A DNA stretch of 64,000 nucleotides from Paracoccus sp. N5 (lineage in GTDB: Bacteria > Pseudomonadota > Alphaproteobacteria > Rhodobacterales > Rhodobacteraceae): the NCBI RefSeq assembly GCF_000371965.1, contig NZ_AQUO01000001.1, positions 2,488,001 to 2,552,000 on the forward strand, in the 5' to 3' direction. Position 1 is the first letter of the stretch. Every line of letters starts with the position of its first letter. Shown here in pieces: positions 54,441 to 63,311 of the stretch. Position numbers and translations under genes: made by a program. Under the pieces are notes generated by a model. It had not been told where the DNA came from. It searched no databases and saw only the letters and a list, made by a program, of their open reading frames with translations.

Positions 54441-54492
54441 AAATGGTGCCCGGAGGCGGATTCGAACCACCGACACGCGGATTTTCAATCCG
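54441..54492. repeat. right attachment site inside tRNA-Phe
   Basis: 52 bp shared with 19102-19153. Here they form the 3' half of the intact tRNA-Phe gene. Confidence 0.93.
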
Positions 54493-54519
54493 CTGCTCTA
54501 CCAACTGAGCTATCCGGGC
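54444..54519 (-). tRNA. tRNA-Phe (GAA)
   Basis: A complete 76-nt minus-strand tRNA with encoded CCA. It starts GCCCGGATAGCTC, has the D loop AGTTGGTAGAGC, the anticodon arm GCGGATTGAAAATCCGC with anticodon GAA, and T arm GTTCGAATC. The acceptor stem pairs GCCCGG with CCGGGC. It is the integration target of the island: the 3' half is duplicated at 19102-19153. Confidence 0.98.
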
Positions 54520-54596
54520 GCCGGAGCCATCTTGCTTCGGACTGGCGCGTAGTTAGGCCAGGCTCGCGGCGCTGTCCAGAGCGAAAAGCGAAATTT

Positions 54597-54746
54597 TCAC
54601 TCTTCCTCGTCGCTTTGCGGAAGCGGCGGTCCGGGGATGCGGTAATCGCCGCGAAACCAGCGCGCCAGATCGACATCCGCGCAACGCCGCGAGCAGAAAG
54701 GCCGGTAACGCTCGGAAACAGGCTTGCCGCAGATCGGGCATTTCAT
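54597..54746 (-). CDS. yacG: DNA gyrase inhibitor YacG
   Basis: A 49-residue zinc-finger protein with four Cys: MKCPICGKPVSERYRPFCSR then RCADVDLARWF. Binds gyrase and inhibits DNA binding. Length and motif are typical. ATG 54746 overlaps the end of the RNase E/G gene (ATGA). Confidence 0.93.
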   Translation of the reverse strand: MKCPICGKPVSERYRPFCSRRCADVDLARWFRGDYRIPGPPLPQSDEEE

Positions 54747-55804
54747 GCCGGCGACTCCGTCCCGGCCAGGCGCGCCAGCGGCAGGCGGTCGCGCTTGCGG
54801 CTGATCTCGTAAAGCCCCATCGCCGTCCAGCCGATCAGCACCGTCTCGGCCGATTCGGCGCGGAAGGCGGCGCGCAGCACCTGATCCAGCGTGCCGCGAT
54901 CGCGCTTGGGGCAGGGGGCGAAGTCCACGACGATCTGGCCGCCCAGGCCCCGCAGCCGCAATTGCCGCGGCAGGTCGCGGGCCAGCGCGATATTCGCCTT
55001 GAGCCCGGCCGCGGGCGAGTGGTCGCTGCCGGTGTTGACGTCGATGGCGACCAGGGCCCGCAGCGCCTCGATTTCGGCCCAAGCACCGCCGCCCAGGTCG
55101 AGGCGGGGTCGCAGCAGTTGCCGCACGGCATCGGCCGCGCCCGTCGCTTCGAACGCATCCTCGCCCTCGGCGATGCTGTCGGGGGCGGGATCGGCCCAGT
55201 CCTGCCAGGCCTGTTCGGCCGGCTCGGGGGCGTCCAGCAACAGCTCGGGCGCGCCGTCGCGATCGGCGGTGACGGCGCGGGCCAAGGCCAGCAATTCCTG
55301 AAGCTCGGCGGCGATCTCGTCCTCGGGGGTTTCGGCGGCGATGCTGCGGAAGACCAGGCCCGGCGGCTCGTCGAGCCCAGCCAGCGCGGCCTCGCCAAGC
55401 TGGACCAGCGCCTCGCGCAGGGCGCCGTCGCGGATCCGGCGCGACACGTTCACGCCGGGCGCGCCGGGGGTGACGATCAGCGTGCGGCCGCGGAAATTCA
55501 GCCGGGACGAGACCGGGATGGCCTTGCCCTCTTCGGCGCTGCCGCTGACCTGGACGACCAGCGACTGCCCCTCGCGCAGGCCGCCGCGGTCGCGCAGATA
55601 GCCGCGCGCGCCTGCGGGCAGGCGCAGGAAGACGCCGCCCTGGCCCTTGACCAGCCGGTCGACGCGGGCCCGGCAGATCGCGCCGGGCACCAGCGGCGTG
55701 GCGCCGGAGGGGTCGAGGATCAGATCCTCGAGCTGGCCGTCGAGCATCAGCGCGGCGGCGTCGCGACCAAAGATCTGGCCAAGGACGATCTGGCGACCCT
55801 TCAT
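54743..55804 (-). CDS. rng: ribonuclease E/G family protein
   Basis: A 353-residue short RNase E/G-type endoribonuclease for rRNA and mRNA processing in the cytosol. An S1-like N-terminal part (GAICRARVDRLVKGQGGVFL) is followed by the catalytic core with the metal-binding Asp residues in LVAIDVNTGSD and GGQIVVDFAPC. It is shorter than classical RNase E and lacks its scaffold. It overlaps maf upstream and yacG downstream, a normal Rhodobacterales order. Confidence 0.9.
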   Translation of the reverse strand: MKGRQIVLGQIFGRDAAALMLDGQLEDLILDPSGATPLVPGAICRARVDRLVKGQGGVFLRLPAGARGYLRDRGGLREGQSLVVQVSGSAEEGKAIPVSSRLNFRGRTLIVTPGAPGVNVSRRIRDGALREALVQLGEAALAGLDEPPGLVFRSIAAETPEDEIAAELQELLALARAVTADRDGAPELLLDAPEPAEQAWQDWADPAPDSIAEGEDAFEATGAADAVRQLLRPRLDLGGGAWAEIEALRALVAIDVNTGSDHSPAAGLKANIALARDLPRQLRLRGLGGQIVVDFAPCPKRDRGTLDQVLRAAFRAESAETVLIGWTAMGLYEISRKRDRLPLARLAGTESPA

Positions 55805-56424
55805 TCCGTTCGTTCCCGAATTCCGATTGCGGCGAGCAGTGTGGCGGTTTCGGCCAGCGGCAGGCCGACCACCGCGCTGTAGGAGCCCTGCATCCAGACC
55901 ACGAAGGCCGAGGCCCGGCCCTGGATCGCATAGCCGCCGGCCTTGCCTTGCCATTCGCCCGAGGCGAGATAGGCGTCGATCTGGTCCGCGGTCAGCGGGC
56001 GGAAGCGCACGGTGGTCTCGACCAGCCGTTCGCGCAACCGGCCGGCGCAGGCCAGCGCGACCGAGGTCAGCACGCGGTGGCGCCGGCCCGACAGGAGCTC
56101 AAGGAAGCGGCGCGCCTCGGCGGCATCGGCGGGCTTGCCGAGAATGCGGCGCCCGGCGACGACGGCCGTGTCGGCGCAAAGCAGCGCGGCCTGCGGGCTT
56201 GTGGCTGCGCCGGCCATTGCCTTTTCGCGGGCCATGCGCCGGACATAGTCGCGCGGCGCCTCGCCTCGCCTTGGGGTTTCGTCGATCTCGGCCGGAAGGA
56301 CGCGGTCCGGGACGATGCCGATCTGGCGCAGCAGCTCGAGCCGGCGCGGGCTGGCCGAACCAAGGACCAGTTCAGGCAAGCGCGGGGACGCGCCGGGGGC
56401 GGGGGGCAGGTCCGGGGCCGTCAT
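55801..56424 (-). CDS. maf: Maf family nucleotide pyrophosphatase
   Basis: A 207-residue Maf/YceF-type nucleoside triphosphate pyrophosphatase that clears non-canonical or modified nucleotides. Motifs are LVLGSASPRRLELLRQIG, the catalytic region LLCADTAVVAGRRILGKP, SGRRHRVLTSVAL, and GKAGGYAIQGRASAFV. ATG 56424 is used; a GTG at 56433 is possible. It overlaps the RNase E/G gene by four bases. Confidence 0.93.
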   Translation of the reverse strand: MTAPDLPPAPGASPRLPELVLGSASPRRLELLRQIGIVPDRVLPAEIDETPRRGEAPRDYVRRMAREKAMAGAATSPQAALLCADTAVVAGRRILGKPADAAEARRFLELLSGRRHRVLTSVALACAGRLRERLVETTVRFRPLTADQIDAYLASGEWQGKAGGYAIQGRASAFVVWMQGSYSAVVGLPLAETATLLAAIGIRERTE

Positions 56425-56437
56425 GCCGGCCACGGTA

Positions 56438-56656
56438 TCACTTGAAGCGGTAATTGATCCGCCCCTTGGTCAGGTCATAGGTGTTCATCTCCACCTGCAC
56501 CTTGTCGCCGGCAAGGACGCGGATGCGGTTCTTGCGCATCTTTCCTGCCATATGTGCGATGATCTCATGGCCGTTCTCTAGCTCGACCCGGAATGTCGCA
56601 TTCGGCAGGAGTTCCTTCACGACGCCGGGAAATTCGAGCATTTCTTCCTTGGCCAT
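56438..56656 (-). CDS. infA: translation initiation factor IF-1
   Basis: A 72-residue S1/OB-fold protein; the family motif runs from EMLEFPGVVKELLPNATFRV through KMRKNRIRVLAGDKVQVEMN to KGRINYRF. Essential for 30S initiation. AGGAGA precedes ATG 56656. It is transcribed with maf downstream. Confidence 0.98.
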   Translation of the reverse strand: MAKEEMLEFPGVVKELLPNATFRVELENGHEIIAHMAGKMRKNRIRVLAGDKVQVEMNTYDLTKGRINYRFK

Positions 56657-56827
56657 GTCTTCTCCTGTAGGGGTGACCCGCGCCTTGGCGGGCGCAAGCT
56701 ACATGCGTCCAGACGGGGCGCTTTTCAAGGGGAATCTGGCCTCTGGAGGCCGTTGCGGGGTTTTGGGAGCGGCAAAATCCGCCAAAACGTCGCAAAAGCC
56801 CCCGCCGGACCGGATACGGCCCGCCGC

Positions 56828-58003
56828 TTAGCCGGCAAAGCGGACCGGCGTCGCGTCAGGGTCGGGGTCGGCGCCGCGGAACGGGTCGGCCTCGTGATAG
56901 TCCTGCAAGGGCGGCTCCTGCGGATCGGGCGGGAGGGGCGTCGTGGAGGCCGAGCCTGTGGCCAGGGAGCCGGCCGGCCATGCGGGAGGAGCGGTTCGCG
57001 AGGCCGTCTCCTGCGACAGATCGCGCAGGCGGATGGCGTGAAAGCCTTCGGCCTCGCCCAGCCGGCCGCGCGCCAGCAACTGGCCCCGGGTGGTTTCGAT
57101 GCGCGCGTCGTCGAGCACGTTGGACGGCAGGGGGATCAAGGCCCCGGGGGTCAGGTTGCGCAAGAGTTGCAGGCTGACCTTGCGCCGGCACAGGATGCCG
57201 ACCAGGGCGACCGGGGCCTGCTGCACGACCTCGGCCAGCGCGGCCCCTGGCGCCTGGATCGGCGCGACCGGGGTGCCGGGCAGGATGGCGGCGAGCCGGG
57301 CCGCTTCGGGCGGCGGGATGCGCATGTCGCGTTCCAGCGGCAGCGCGATCACCAGCGTGCCGTCGCGCTGTCCACCCGGACCGATGCGAAAGCGCAGGGT
57401 CAGCCGCACCATGTCGCCATCCTCGAGCATCAGCGAAAGCGGGCGGGGATCGTCCATATAGGTGGCATAGCGGAAGGCGGCGAAATTCGGCGCGTCCTGG
57501 CCCTGGCATTCGCGCCCCAACTCGCCGAGCAGCGCATTGACGAAATCGGCCGAGATCGAGGCATCGGTGCGCGTCGGCTTGCGTGCCGGGGCGGGGCGCG
57601 CGGTGACGCGACCGATCGCCTGCATCTCGATCAGCGAGGCCAGCAGATCGGGGCAGATCGCGGCCACGCCGATGGCATCGCGCCGCCCCTCGATCACGGC
57701 GAGCAGGGCGCGTTCCGGCAGGATTTCCGGCAGTTCCGACAGGGTCATGCGCGCCAGTTCGACCTTTTCGACGAAGACCGGCAACTGCGCCTGGCGTTCC
57801 GCCGCCCGGCCAAGCGCGGTCGCGGCGGCCCGCTCCAGGCGAAACTCGGCCGGCGCGACGATGGCCGATTGCGCGCGGGCGCTGCCGCGCGCCGCGATCC
57901 ATCGGTGAAGCACCGGGGCGCCCGCCGCACGCGCTGGCCCGCTGCCTGCTGCCGGTCCGGTGCTGTCGGGGCCGCCCGCCTGTTCCGTTGCTGCGCTGTT
58001 CAT
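56828..58003 (-). CDS. FliM/FliN-type C-terminal (SpoA) domain protein
   Basis: A 391-residue protein, Pro/Ala-rich at the start and end. The SpoA surface of flagellar switch or type III proteins lies at about residues 270-340 (VALVGILCRRKVSLQLLRNL, ALIPLPSNVLDDARIETTRG, LLARGRLGEAEGFHAIRL). Middle residues 100-230 resemble the FliM middle domain. It stands outside any flagellar cluster here. The start is uncertain: ATG 58003 is used, and an in-frame ATG at 58048 is possible. Confidence 0.7.
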   Translation of the reverse strand: MNSAATEQAGGPDSTGPAAGSGPARAAGAPVLHRWIAARGSARAQSAIVAPAEFRLERAAATALGRAAERQAQLPVFVEKVELARMTLSELPEILPERALLAVIEGRRDAIGVAAICPDLLASLIEMQAIGRVTARPAPARKPTRTDASISADFVNALLGELGRECQGQDAPNFAAFRYATYMDDPRPLSLMLEDGDMVRLTLRFRIGPGGQRDGTLVIALPLERDMRIPPPEAARLAAILPGTPVAPIQAPGAALAEVVQQAPVALVGILCRRKVSLQLLRNLTPGALIPLPSNVLDDARIETTRGQLLARGRLGEAEGFHAIRLRDLSQETASRTAPPAWPAGSLATGSASTTPLPPDPQEPPLQDYHEADPFRGADPDPDATPVRFAG

Positions 58004-58063
58004 AACCCACGCGAATCCATAACGACTTTCGCGCAACATGCCATGCACAGGTTGCCAAATGGT

Positions 58064-60721
58064 TTAACGCACCGCATTTTCATCACTTTCCGCCCGGCGC
58101 ACGGGGCGCGGCGGCAGCGAAATGCGGAAGCAGGCGCCGCCCTGGCCGGGCAGGTAAGTGATCGAGCCGCCCAGGAACGCCATGATTTCCTTGCAGATCG
58201 CCAGGCCCAGCCCGGCGCCGCCGGCCCGGGCGGGATCGTTCAGCCTCGCGAATTTCTCGAAGATCAGCGCCTGGTTGCCGGCGCTGATGCCGGGGCCGTT
58301 GTCGGCGATGTCGATCTCGGTGCCGCCGTCCTGGCTGCGGCGGCAGTCGATGCGGATCTGCGGCGCCTCGGCGCTGCAATATTTGCGCGCATTCGTGATC
58401 ACATTGATCAGGACCTGCAGCAGCCGGTCCTGGTCCGTGATCACAGGAAGGTGCTCGGCGGCGATATTGCGGCGGATGGCGAAATCGCGTCCGGAAGCCG
58501 CGGCGCCGGCCGAGGCGAGCGCGCGCTCGATCAGGTCGTGCAGGTTGAAGACGCCGGGCTTCAGCCGGGCCTTGCCGGCCTCGAGCACGGAAAGATCCAG
58601 CAGGTCGTCCAAGAGCCGGGTCATGCGGCCGGCCTCGTCATGGATGATGCCGGCAAAGCGGGCGCGGTCGGGGCCGGGCAGGTCCGGCTCCATCAGGAAT
58701 TCGGAAAAGGCCCGGATCGAGGTCATCGGCGTGCGCAGCTCATGGCTGATCTGGCCAAGGAAAGCGTCCTTCTGCGCGGAAAGCGCGGTCAGTTTCTCGT
58801 TGCTTTCCCGTAGCATGGCAGCGGTTCTTGCCAGTTCGGCCGAGGTGTTCTCCAGCCGCCGGTTGTCCTCGCGCGCGCGGCTGGCCTCGCCCGCCACCTC
58901 CATCAGGTCCGAGACGGTGACCCCGCCGCGTCCGCCGACGCGGGTCATCAGCGCCGCTGCGGTGGCGGCGCCGACGGTGCCGGCCAGCAGCCGCTCGAAA
59001 TCCGCGAGGAAGCGCGGCGTCAGGTCGGGCAGGTAGCCGCCCTTGCCTTGGCTTTCGGCGGCGCGGCGAAAGGTTTCCAGCGCGTGGTCGTTGCCCCAAA
59101 GCCGCCCGGCCAGCGTCAGCAGCGCCTCGGGCTGCACGGCGGGGGCGCCGTCGCCAGGTGCGGCGTCCGGCGCGACGGCATGGACGAAGGACAGCGATTG
59201 CAGCCGCTCGGCCGGTTCGGGGAAATCCATCAGCGAGATCAGCACCAGAAGCAGCAGGTTCACCGCCAGCGCCAGCAGCACGGCGCCGGCGAAGGGGTCG
59301 ATGGCGGCCGGCATCGCCGGCTGCGCCAGAAGCCCCAGCGAGGGCAGGAACACCAAGAGGGTCCAGACCAGCGTCCCGCCCACGACGCCGGCAATGGCGC
59401 CGCGCCGCGTGGCACCGCGCCACAGAAGCCCCGCGACCAGCGCCGGCAGCACCTGCGCCATGCCGGAGAAGGCCACCGTGCCCATCGCGGCCAGGGCCGA
59501 GGTGCCGCCCGACATGCGGTGGTAAAGCCAGCCCGCGCCGATGATCGCCAGGATCGCCAGCCGGCGGGCGTTGAGCATCAGCGTGCCCAGATCCTCGGGC
59601 GCGCGCGCCGGTCCGGCCAGCGCGGCTTGGCGCAGCCGCAGCCACAGCGGCACCAGCCAATGGTTCGCCATCATCGTCGACAGCGCGATGGCGCTGACCA
59701 CGACCATGGACATGGCCGAGGAGAACCCGCCCAGAAAGACCAGCGTCGCCAGGGCCTCGCGGCCCTGCGACAGCGGCAGGTCCAGCACGTAGAGATCGGG
59801 ATTGGCGCCCTTTGGCAGGATGTCGGCGCCGACCACGGCGATGGGCAGGACCAGGAAGGACATCAGCGCCAGATAGGCCGGAAAGGCCCAGCCGGCCTGG
59901 CGCAGCCGGTCCTCGTCGCTGGCCTCGACCACCAGGACGTGGAACATGCGCGGCAGCACCATCACCGCCGCGCCCGACAGCAGGATCAGCGTGAACCAGC
60001 GCTCGGGGTTGATGGGCCAGCCCTCGCCGCCGGCCGAGACGGACATGCGGTCGATCCGCGCCAGCACGTCGGCGGGGCCGTCGGCGATGCCCCAGATCAC
60101 GAAGACCCCGACCGCGACAAAGGCGGCGAGCTTGACCACCGCCTCGACGGCGATGGCGATGACCACGCCGTGGTGGCGCTCGTCTACCGCAAGGTTGCGG
60201 GTGCCGAACAGGATGGCGAAGGCCGCGAGTCCCAGCGCCACCCAGACCGAGACATTGCGCGGCAGCGCGTGCTCGGGCGTGGCAAAGGCCGACAGCGCCA
60301 TCGAGACCGATTGCAGCTGCAGCGCGATATAGGGCGTCGCCGCCATCACCCCGATCAGCGTGACCAGCGCGGCAAGCCCCGCCGACTTGCCGAAGCGGCT
60401 GGAGATCAGGTCGGCGATCGAGGTCACGCGATGCATCCGCGCCACCCGCACCAACCGGCGCAAGCCCCACCAGGCGCCGGAAAACACGATGCCGGGGCCC
60501 AGATAGATGGTCAGGAATTCAAGGCCCGAGCGGCTGGCGTAGCCCACCGCGCCGTAAAACGTCCAGGCCGAGCAATAGACCGAGAGCGACAGCGTATAGA
60601 TCACCGGCCGATCCATCCAGCGCCAGCGCCCGGCGGCGGCGGCGCGGTCGGCGGCATGGGCCAGCAGGAACATCAGCGCCACATAGGCCACCGAGGCGGC
60701 GACCAGGGTTTCAGGCGTCAT
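58064..60721 (-). CDS. sodium:solute symporter/histidine kinase hybrid (CrbS/CbrA-like)
   Basis: An 885-residue membrane sensor. Residues 1-500 are a sodium:solute symporter-type domain with many transmembrane helices (MTPETLVAASVAYVALMFLL to LALAVNLLLLVLISLMDF). A linker and coiled coil follow (DLMEVAGEASRAREDNRRLE). The kinase has the H box FLGQISHELRTPMTSIRAF and the ATP-binding NALITN-like block with DNGPGIS and GLGLAICKEI. It is likely to sense a transported nutrient and phosphorylate the adjacent regulator. The overlap with the next small gene suggests coupling. Confidence 0.9.
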   Translation of the reverse strand: MTPETLVAASVAYVALMFLLAHAADRAAAAGRWRWMDRPVIYTLSLSVYCSAWTFYGAVGYASRSGLEFLTIYLGPGIVFSGAWWGLRRLVRVARMHRVTSIADLISSRFGKSAGLAALVTLIGVMAATPYIALQLQSVSMALSAFATPEHALPRNVSVWVALGLAAFAILFGTRNLAVDERHHGVVIAIAVEAVVKLAAFVAVGVFVIWGIADGPADVLARIDRMSVSAGGEGWPINPERWFTLILLSGAAVMVLPRMFHVLVVEASDEDRLRQAGWAFPAYLALMSFLVLPIAVVGADILPKGANPDLYVLDLPLSQGREALATLVFLGGFSSAMSMVVVSAIALSTMMANHWLVPLWLRLRQAALAGPARAPEDLGTLMLNARRLAILAIIGAGWLYHRMSGGTSALAAMGTVAFSGMAQVLPALVAGLLWRGATRRGAIAGVVGGTLVWTLLVFLPSLGLLAQPAMPAAIDPFAGAVLLALAVNLLLLVLISLMDFPEPAERLQSLSFVHAVAPDAAPGDGAPAVQPEALLTLAGRLWGNDHALETFRRAAESQGKGGYLPDLTPRFLADFERLLAGTVGAATAAALMTRVGGRGGVTVSDLMEVAGEASRAREDNRRLENTSAELARTAAMLRESNEKLTALSAQKDAFLGQISHELRTPMTSIRAFSEFLMEPDLPGPDRARFAGIIHDEAGRMTRLLDDLLDLSVLEAGKARLKPGVFNLHDLIERALASAGAAASGRDFAIRRNIAAEHLPVITDQDRLLQVLINVITNARKYCSAEAPQIRIDCRRSQDGGTEIDIADNGPGISAGNQALIFEKFARLNDPARAGGAGLGLAICKEIMAFLGGSITYLPGQGGACFRISLPPRPVRRAESDENAVR

Positions 60722-60965
60722 CCTCGTCCTCCGCCGAGGGCCGTCCCAGCGCGCGATGCAGCGCGGCCGTGGCCAGGATGGCCAGCGCCCAGGCGACCGC
60801 CAGCCAGACCGCGCCGCGGGCATAGCTGAAATGTTGCGGCAGCCAGATCGGCGGGATCAGCACCAGTGCCGCAAGCAGCACCGGGACCAGCCGGGTCGCC
60901 TCGGCCAGCCGGCGGCGGCGATAGGCAGCGCGGCCCAGGAACAGGCGGGGCGGGCGCAGCCTCAT
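60711..60965 (-). CDS. small two-TM protein, symporter small-subunit-like
   Basis: An 84-residue membrane protein with a basic start (MRLRPPRLFLGRAAYRRRRL), two helices (LVPVLLAALVLIPPIWLP and AVWLAVAWALAILATAALH) and an acidic tail. It overlaps the response-regulator gene upstream and the symporter-kinase downstream. DUF4212-type small subunits often accompany SSS transporters, which suggests this is one, but the similarity is by topology only. Confidence 0.65.
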   Translation of the reverse strand: MRLRPPRLFLGRAAYRRRRLAEATRLVPVLLAALVLIPPIWLPQHFSYARGAVWLAVAWALAILATAALHRALGRPSAEDEDDA

Positions 60966-61318
60966 GCCCGCTCCAACAGCTCGCGCACCACGGCGCGCAG
61001 GTCGGCATTGGCAAAGGGCTTGGGCAGCACGCGGTCGGCGCCGGGCGGCAGGTTGGCGGTGCCGCGCGCCGACAAGAGCAGCACCGGCAGCGCCGCGAGG
61101 GCGGGGTCGGCGCGCAGGTCGGCCAGGATCTCGGCGCCGGAGCGGCCGGGCAGCATCAGGTCCAGGATCAGCATGCGCGGCGCCAGCGCGCGGATGCGCT
61201 CCAGCGCGCCGGTGCCCTCGGGCCATTGCTCGCAGCCCCAGCCGTCGCGGGTCAGGATGAAGCGCACCGCCTCGGCGATGCTGGGCTCGTCCTCGATCAG
61301 CAGCACGTCGACGCTCAT
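60962..61318 (-). CDS. single-domain response regulator
   Basis: A 118-residue receiver: DVLLIEDEPSIAEAVRFILT (acidic pocket), ILDLMLPGRSG (phosphorylated Asp), LLLSARG, and VLPKPFANADL (conserved Lys). No output domain. It ends by overlapping the small membrane gene by four bases and is probably the partner of the symporter-kinase two genes downstream. Confidence 0.92.
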   Translation of the reverse strand: MSVDVLLIEDEPSIAEAVRFILTRDGWGCEQWPEGTGALERIRALAPRMLILDLMLPGRSGAEILADLRADPALAALPVLLLSARGTANLPPGADRVLPKPFANADLRAVVRELLERA

Positions 61319-61340
61319 GGGCGATTCTCCGGAACGGGGC

Positions 61341-62624
61341 TCATGCCGGGCCCAGGATCGAGGGTTCGTGCCGCGCCGGGCAGACCGTGCGCGGGCAGAT
61401 CCGGCAGGCGGGTCCGACGCCAAGCGCCGGGCGCGCGTCATGGGGCCCGGCGGGGCGGATCAGCATTTGCGCCCGGCTCAGCACCGGGCCGTCGAAGCCC
61501 ATGGGCAGCAGCCGCTCGGCCACCGCCCAGGCGGCGAAGCGGCGCCCGCCGGCGGTCTCGATCAGCCGCGCGACCGGCAGCTGCGGCTGGGCCAGGGCCT
61601 CGAACAACGGCCAGAGCGCGCAGCCTTCGCCGGGACGGGGCAGCTCGAAGCCGGGCGCGGCATGGCGAAAGGGCGTGGCGCCCGAGCCGTCGCAGACGAT
61701 CAGCCCGGCCTGCGCCCAGGGGCCGGGGCGCAGCATGCCCAGCCGGCGCAGCACCAGCTCCAGCGGACGGCCCAGCCGCGCCGCGATCAGCGCCGGGTCG
61801 CCGCCGGTTTCGCCGGCCTCGTCCACCGCCGCCGCCAGCGCCGCGTCGGGCAGGGCGGCACGGTCGCGGGCCTGCGCCGCCAGCAGGTCGCGCGCCATCA
61901 CCTGTGCCGCGTCCGAGGCCAGTTCGGGCGCATCGGCCGGGTCGGGCTGGCCGGCGGCGATCCAGGCCTCGACCTCTTCCTGCGGCGACATCGGCACGGC
62001 CTCGTCCTCGAAACTGTCGAGATAGGCCACCAGCGATTGCGCGGTGCGCGACAGGCGCTGGCTGTCGCTGTCCAGGTTGGCGTGGAAGCGGTCGCGCCAT
62101 TCGCTTTCGATTTCCGGCGTCTCGGCCAGGATGGTCGCGGTCGAGCGCAGCGCCGTCACCGCCGATTGCACCTCGTGCAGCGTGGTCAGCAGATAGGGGT
62201 CGCGGGTCATGCGATCCGACAGCGCGACCAGCCGGCGTTCCAGCGCGTCGGCACGGCGCACGGCCAGGGCCAGCACCGCTGCCCAGCCGGGAAAGCGGGC
62301 GGCGAATTCGGCGATCTGGTCCAGCTCGACCGGCTGCTCGCCCGCCCGCGCGGCCGCCTCGCGCAGCGCGCCGATCAGCGCCTCCTCGCGGTCCGAGGCA
62401 AGCTCGGTCGCGTCGATCTCCAGCGCCTCGGCCAGCCGGGTCAGCAGCGCCTCGCCGACCGGGCGGCGGTTGTGCTCGATGAGGTTCAGATAGGCGGCGG
62501 AGATCTCGGCCCGCCGCGCCACCTCGGTCTGGCGCCGGCCGAGCGACAAGCGGCGCTCGCGAATGCGGGTGCCGATCAGCGGCCGGGCATGGGGCGAGCG
62601 GTGCGAGGCGGGCGGGCGCGCCAT
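61341..62624 (-). CDS. XRE/ScfR-like regulator
   Basis: A 427-residue transcription factor. N-terminal XRE HTH (RRQTEVARRAEISAAYLNLI, EHNRRPVGEALL), a long helical middle and a C-terminal cysteine-rich part (GPACRICPRTVCPARHEPS), as in the ScfR short-chain-fatty-acid regulators (DUF2083). It may sense a metabolite or redox state through the Cys. It sits among two-component genes. Confidence 0.85.
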   Translation of the reverse strand: MARPPASHRSPHARPLIGTRIRERRLSLGRRQTEVARRAEISAAYLNLIEHNRRPVGEALLTRLAEALEIDATELASDREEALIGALREAAARAGEQPVELDQIAEFAARFPGWAAVLALAVRRADALERRLVALSDRMTRDPYLLTTLHEVQSAVTALRSTATILAETPEIESEWRDRFHANLDSDSQRLSRTAQSLVAYLDSFEDEAVPMSPQEEVEAWIAAGQPDPADAPELASDAAQVMARDLLAAQARDRAALPDAALAAAVDEAGETGGDPALIAARLGRPLELVLRRLGMLRPGPWAQAGLIVCDGSGATPFRHAAPGFELPRPGEGCALWPLFEALAQPQLPVARLIETAGGRRFAAWAVAERLLPMGFDGPVLSRAQMLIRPAGPHDARPALGVGPACRICPRTVCPARHEPSILGPA

Positions 62625-62627
62625 GGC

Positions 62628-63311
62628 TCAGACCTCGTCCCGGCTTTCGTCGAGATGGCGCACGGCCTTGACCACCAGGTCGGCCAGGCTGGTGGCGCCC
62701 AGCTTGTCCTTCAGCGTCTGGCTGACGTTCGAGACGGTCTTGTAGCTGATATTGGCGCGGGCGGCGATGTCGCGATAGCTGAGCCCGCTGGCGATGGCGC
62801 GCAGGATCTCCAGCTCGCGCGGGGTCAGGCGCGGGCGGGCGGGGGCGGCGCCGGGACGCTCCATCAGCGCGATCTTGCGGGCGAGGTCGGCGGGGACGTA
62901 GTCGCGCCCGGCGGCCAGTTCGCGCAGCGCCTCGCAGATCTCGGCCGAGGGCGAATCCTTCATCACGATGCCGTTGCAGCCGGCCTGCAAGGCGCGTCGG
63001 GCAATGAGCGGGCTGCGATGCATGGTAAAGACCAGGATCGGCAGGCCGGCGCCCGCGGCGCGCAGCCGCTCGATCAGCCGCACCCCGGCCAGCCGCGATT
63101 CGCCCATGGTCAGGTCGATCACCATCACGTCCGGGGCCGCGTGCCGCCATGCCCGCCAGCCCTGCAAGGGCGTCGCGGCCGCGGTGATGCGGCAATCCAG
63201 CCGGCCCTTGGTGATCCATTCCCAGCCCTCGGCCACGACCGGGTGGTCATCGACAATCAGCACCCGCAGGGCGGCGGGCTCGGCATGGGCGGCGGGGGCG
63301 CTGGCGTTCAT
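62628..63311 (-). CDS. NarL/FixJ-type response regulator
   Basis: A 227-residue regulator: receiver with VLIVDDHPVVAEGWEW and MVIDLTMGESR (Asp), and a LuxR HTH near the end (LTPRELEILRAIASGLSYRD, ANISYKTVSNVSQTLKDKL). It overlaps the kinase gene upstream by four bases. The pair is the two-component unit, possibly CrbR-like. Confidence 0.92.
   Translation of the reverse strand: MNASAPAAHAEPAALRVLIVDDHPVVAEGWEWITKGRLDCRITAAATPLQGWRAWRHAAPDVMVIDLTMGESRLAGVRLIERLRAAGAGLPILVFTMHRSPLIARRALQAGCNGIVMKDSPSAEICEALRELAAGRDYVPADLARKIALMERPGAAPARPRLTPRELEILRAIASGLSYRDIAARANISYKTVSNVSQTLKDKLGATSLADLVVKAVRHLDESRDEV

Larger units (their letters stand above)
19105..54443. mobile_element. genomic island in tRNA-Phe (about 35.3 kb)
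   Basis: An integrative element bounded by the 52-bp tRNA-Phe repeats, with an integrase inside each end. The cargo comprises three insertion sequences or remnants, phage scraps, toxin-antitoxin remnants, an AAA/S8 protease pair, an AAA-M41 protease operon and a type I restriction-modification operon with abortive-infection-like genes. GC and codon use are more mixed than in the flanking core. No conjugation genes are visible, so it is not self-transmissible as seen. Confidence 0.9.
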
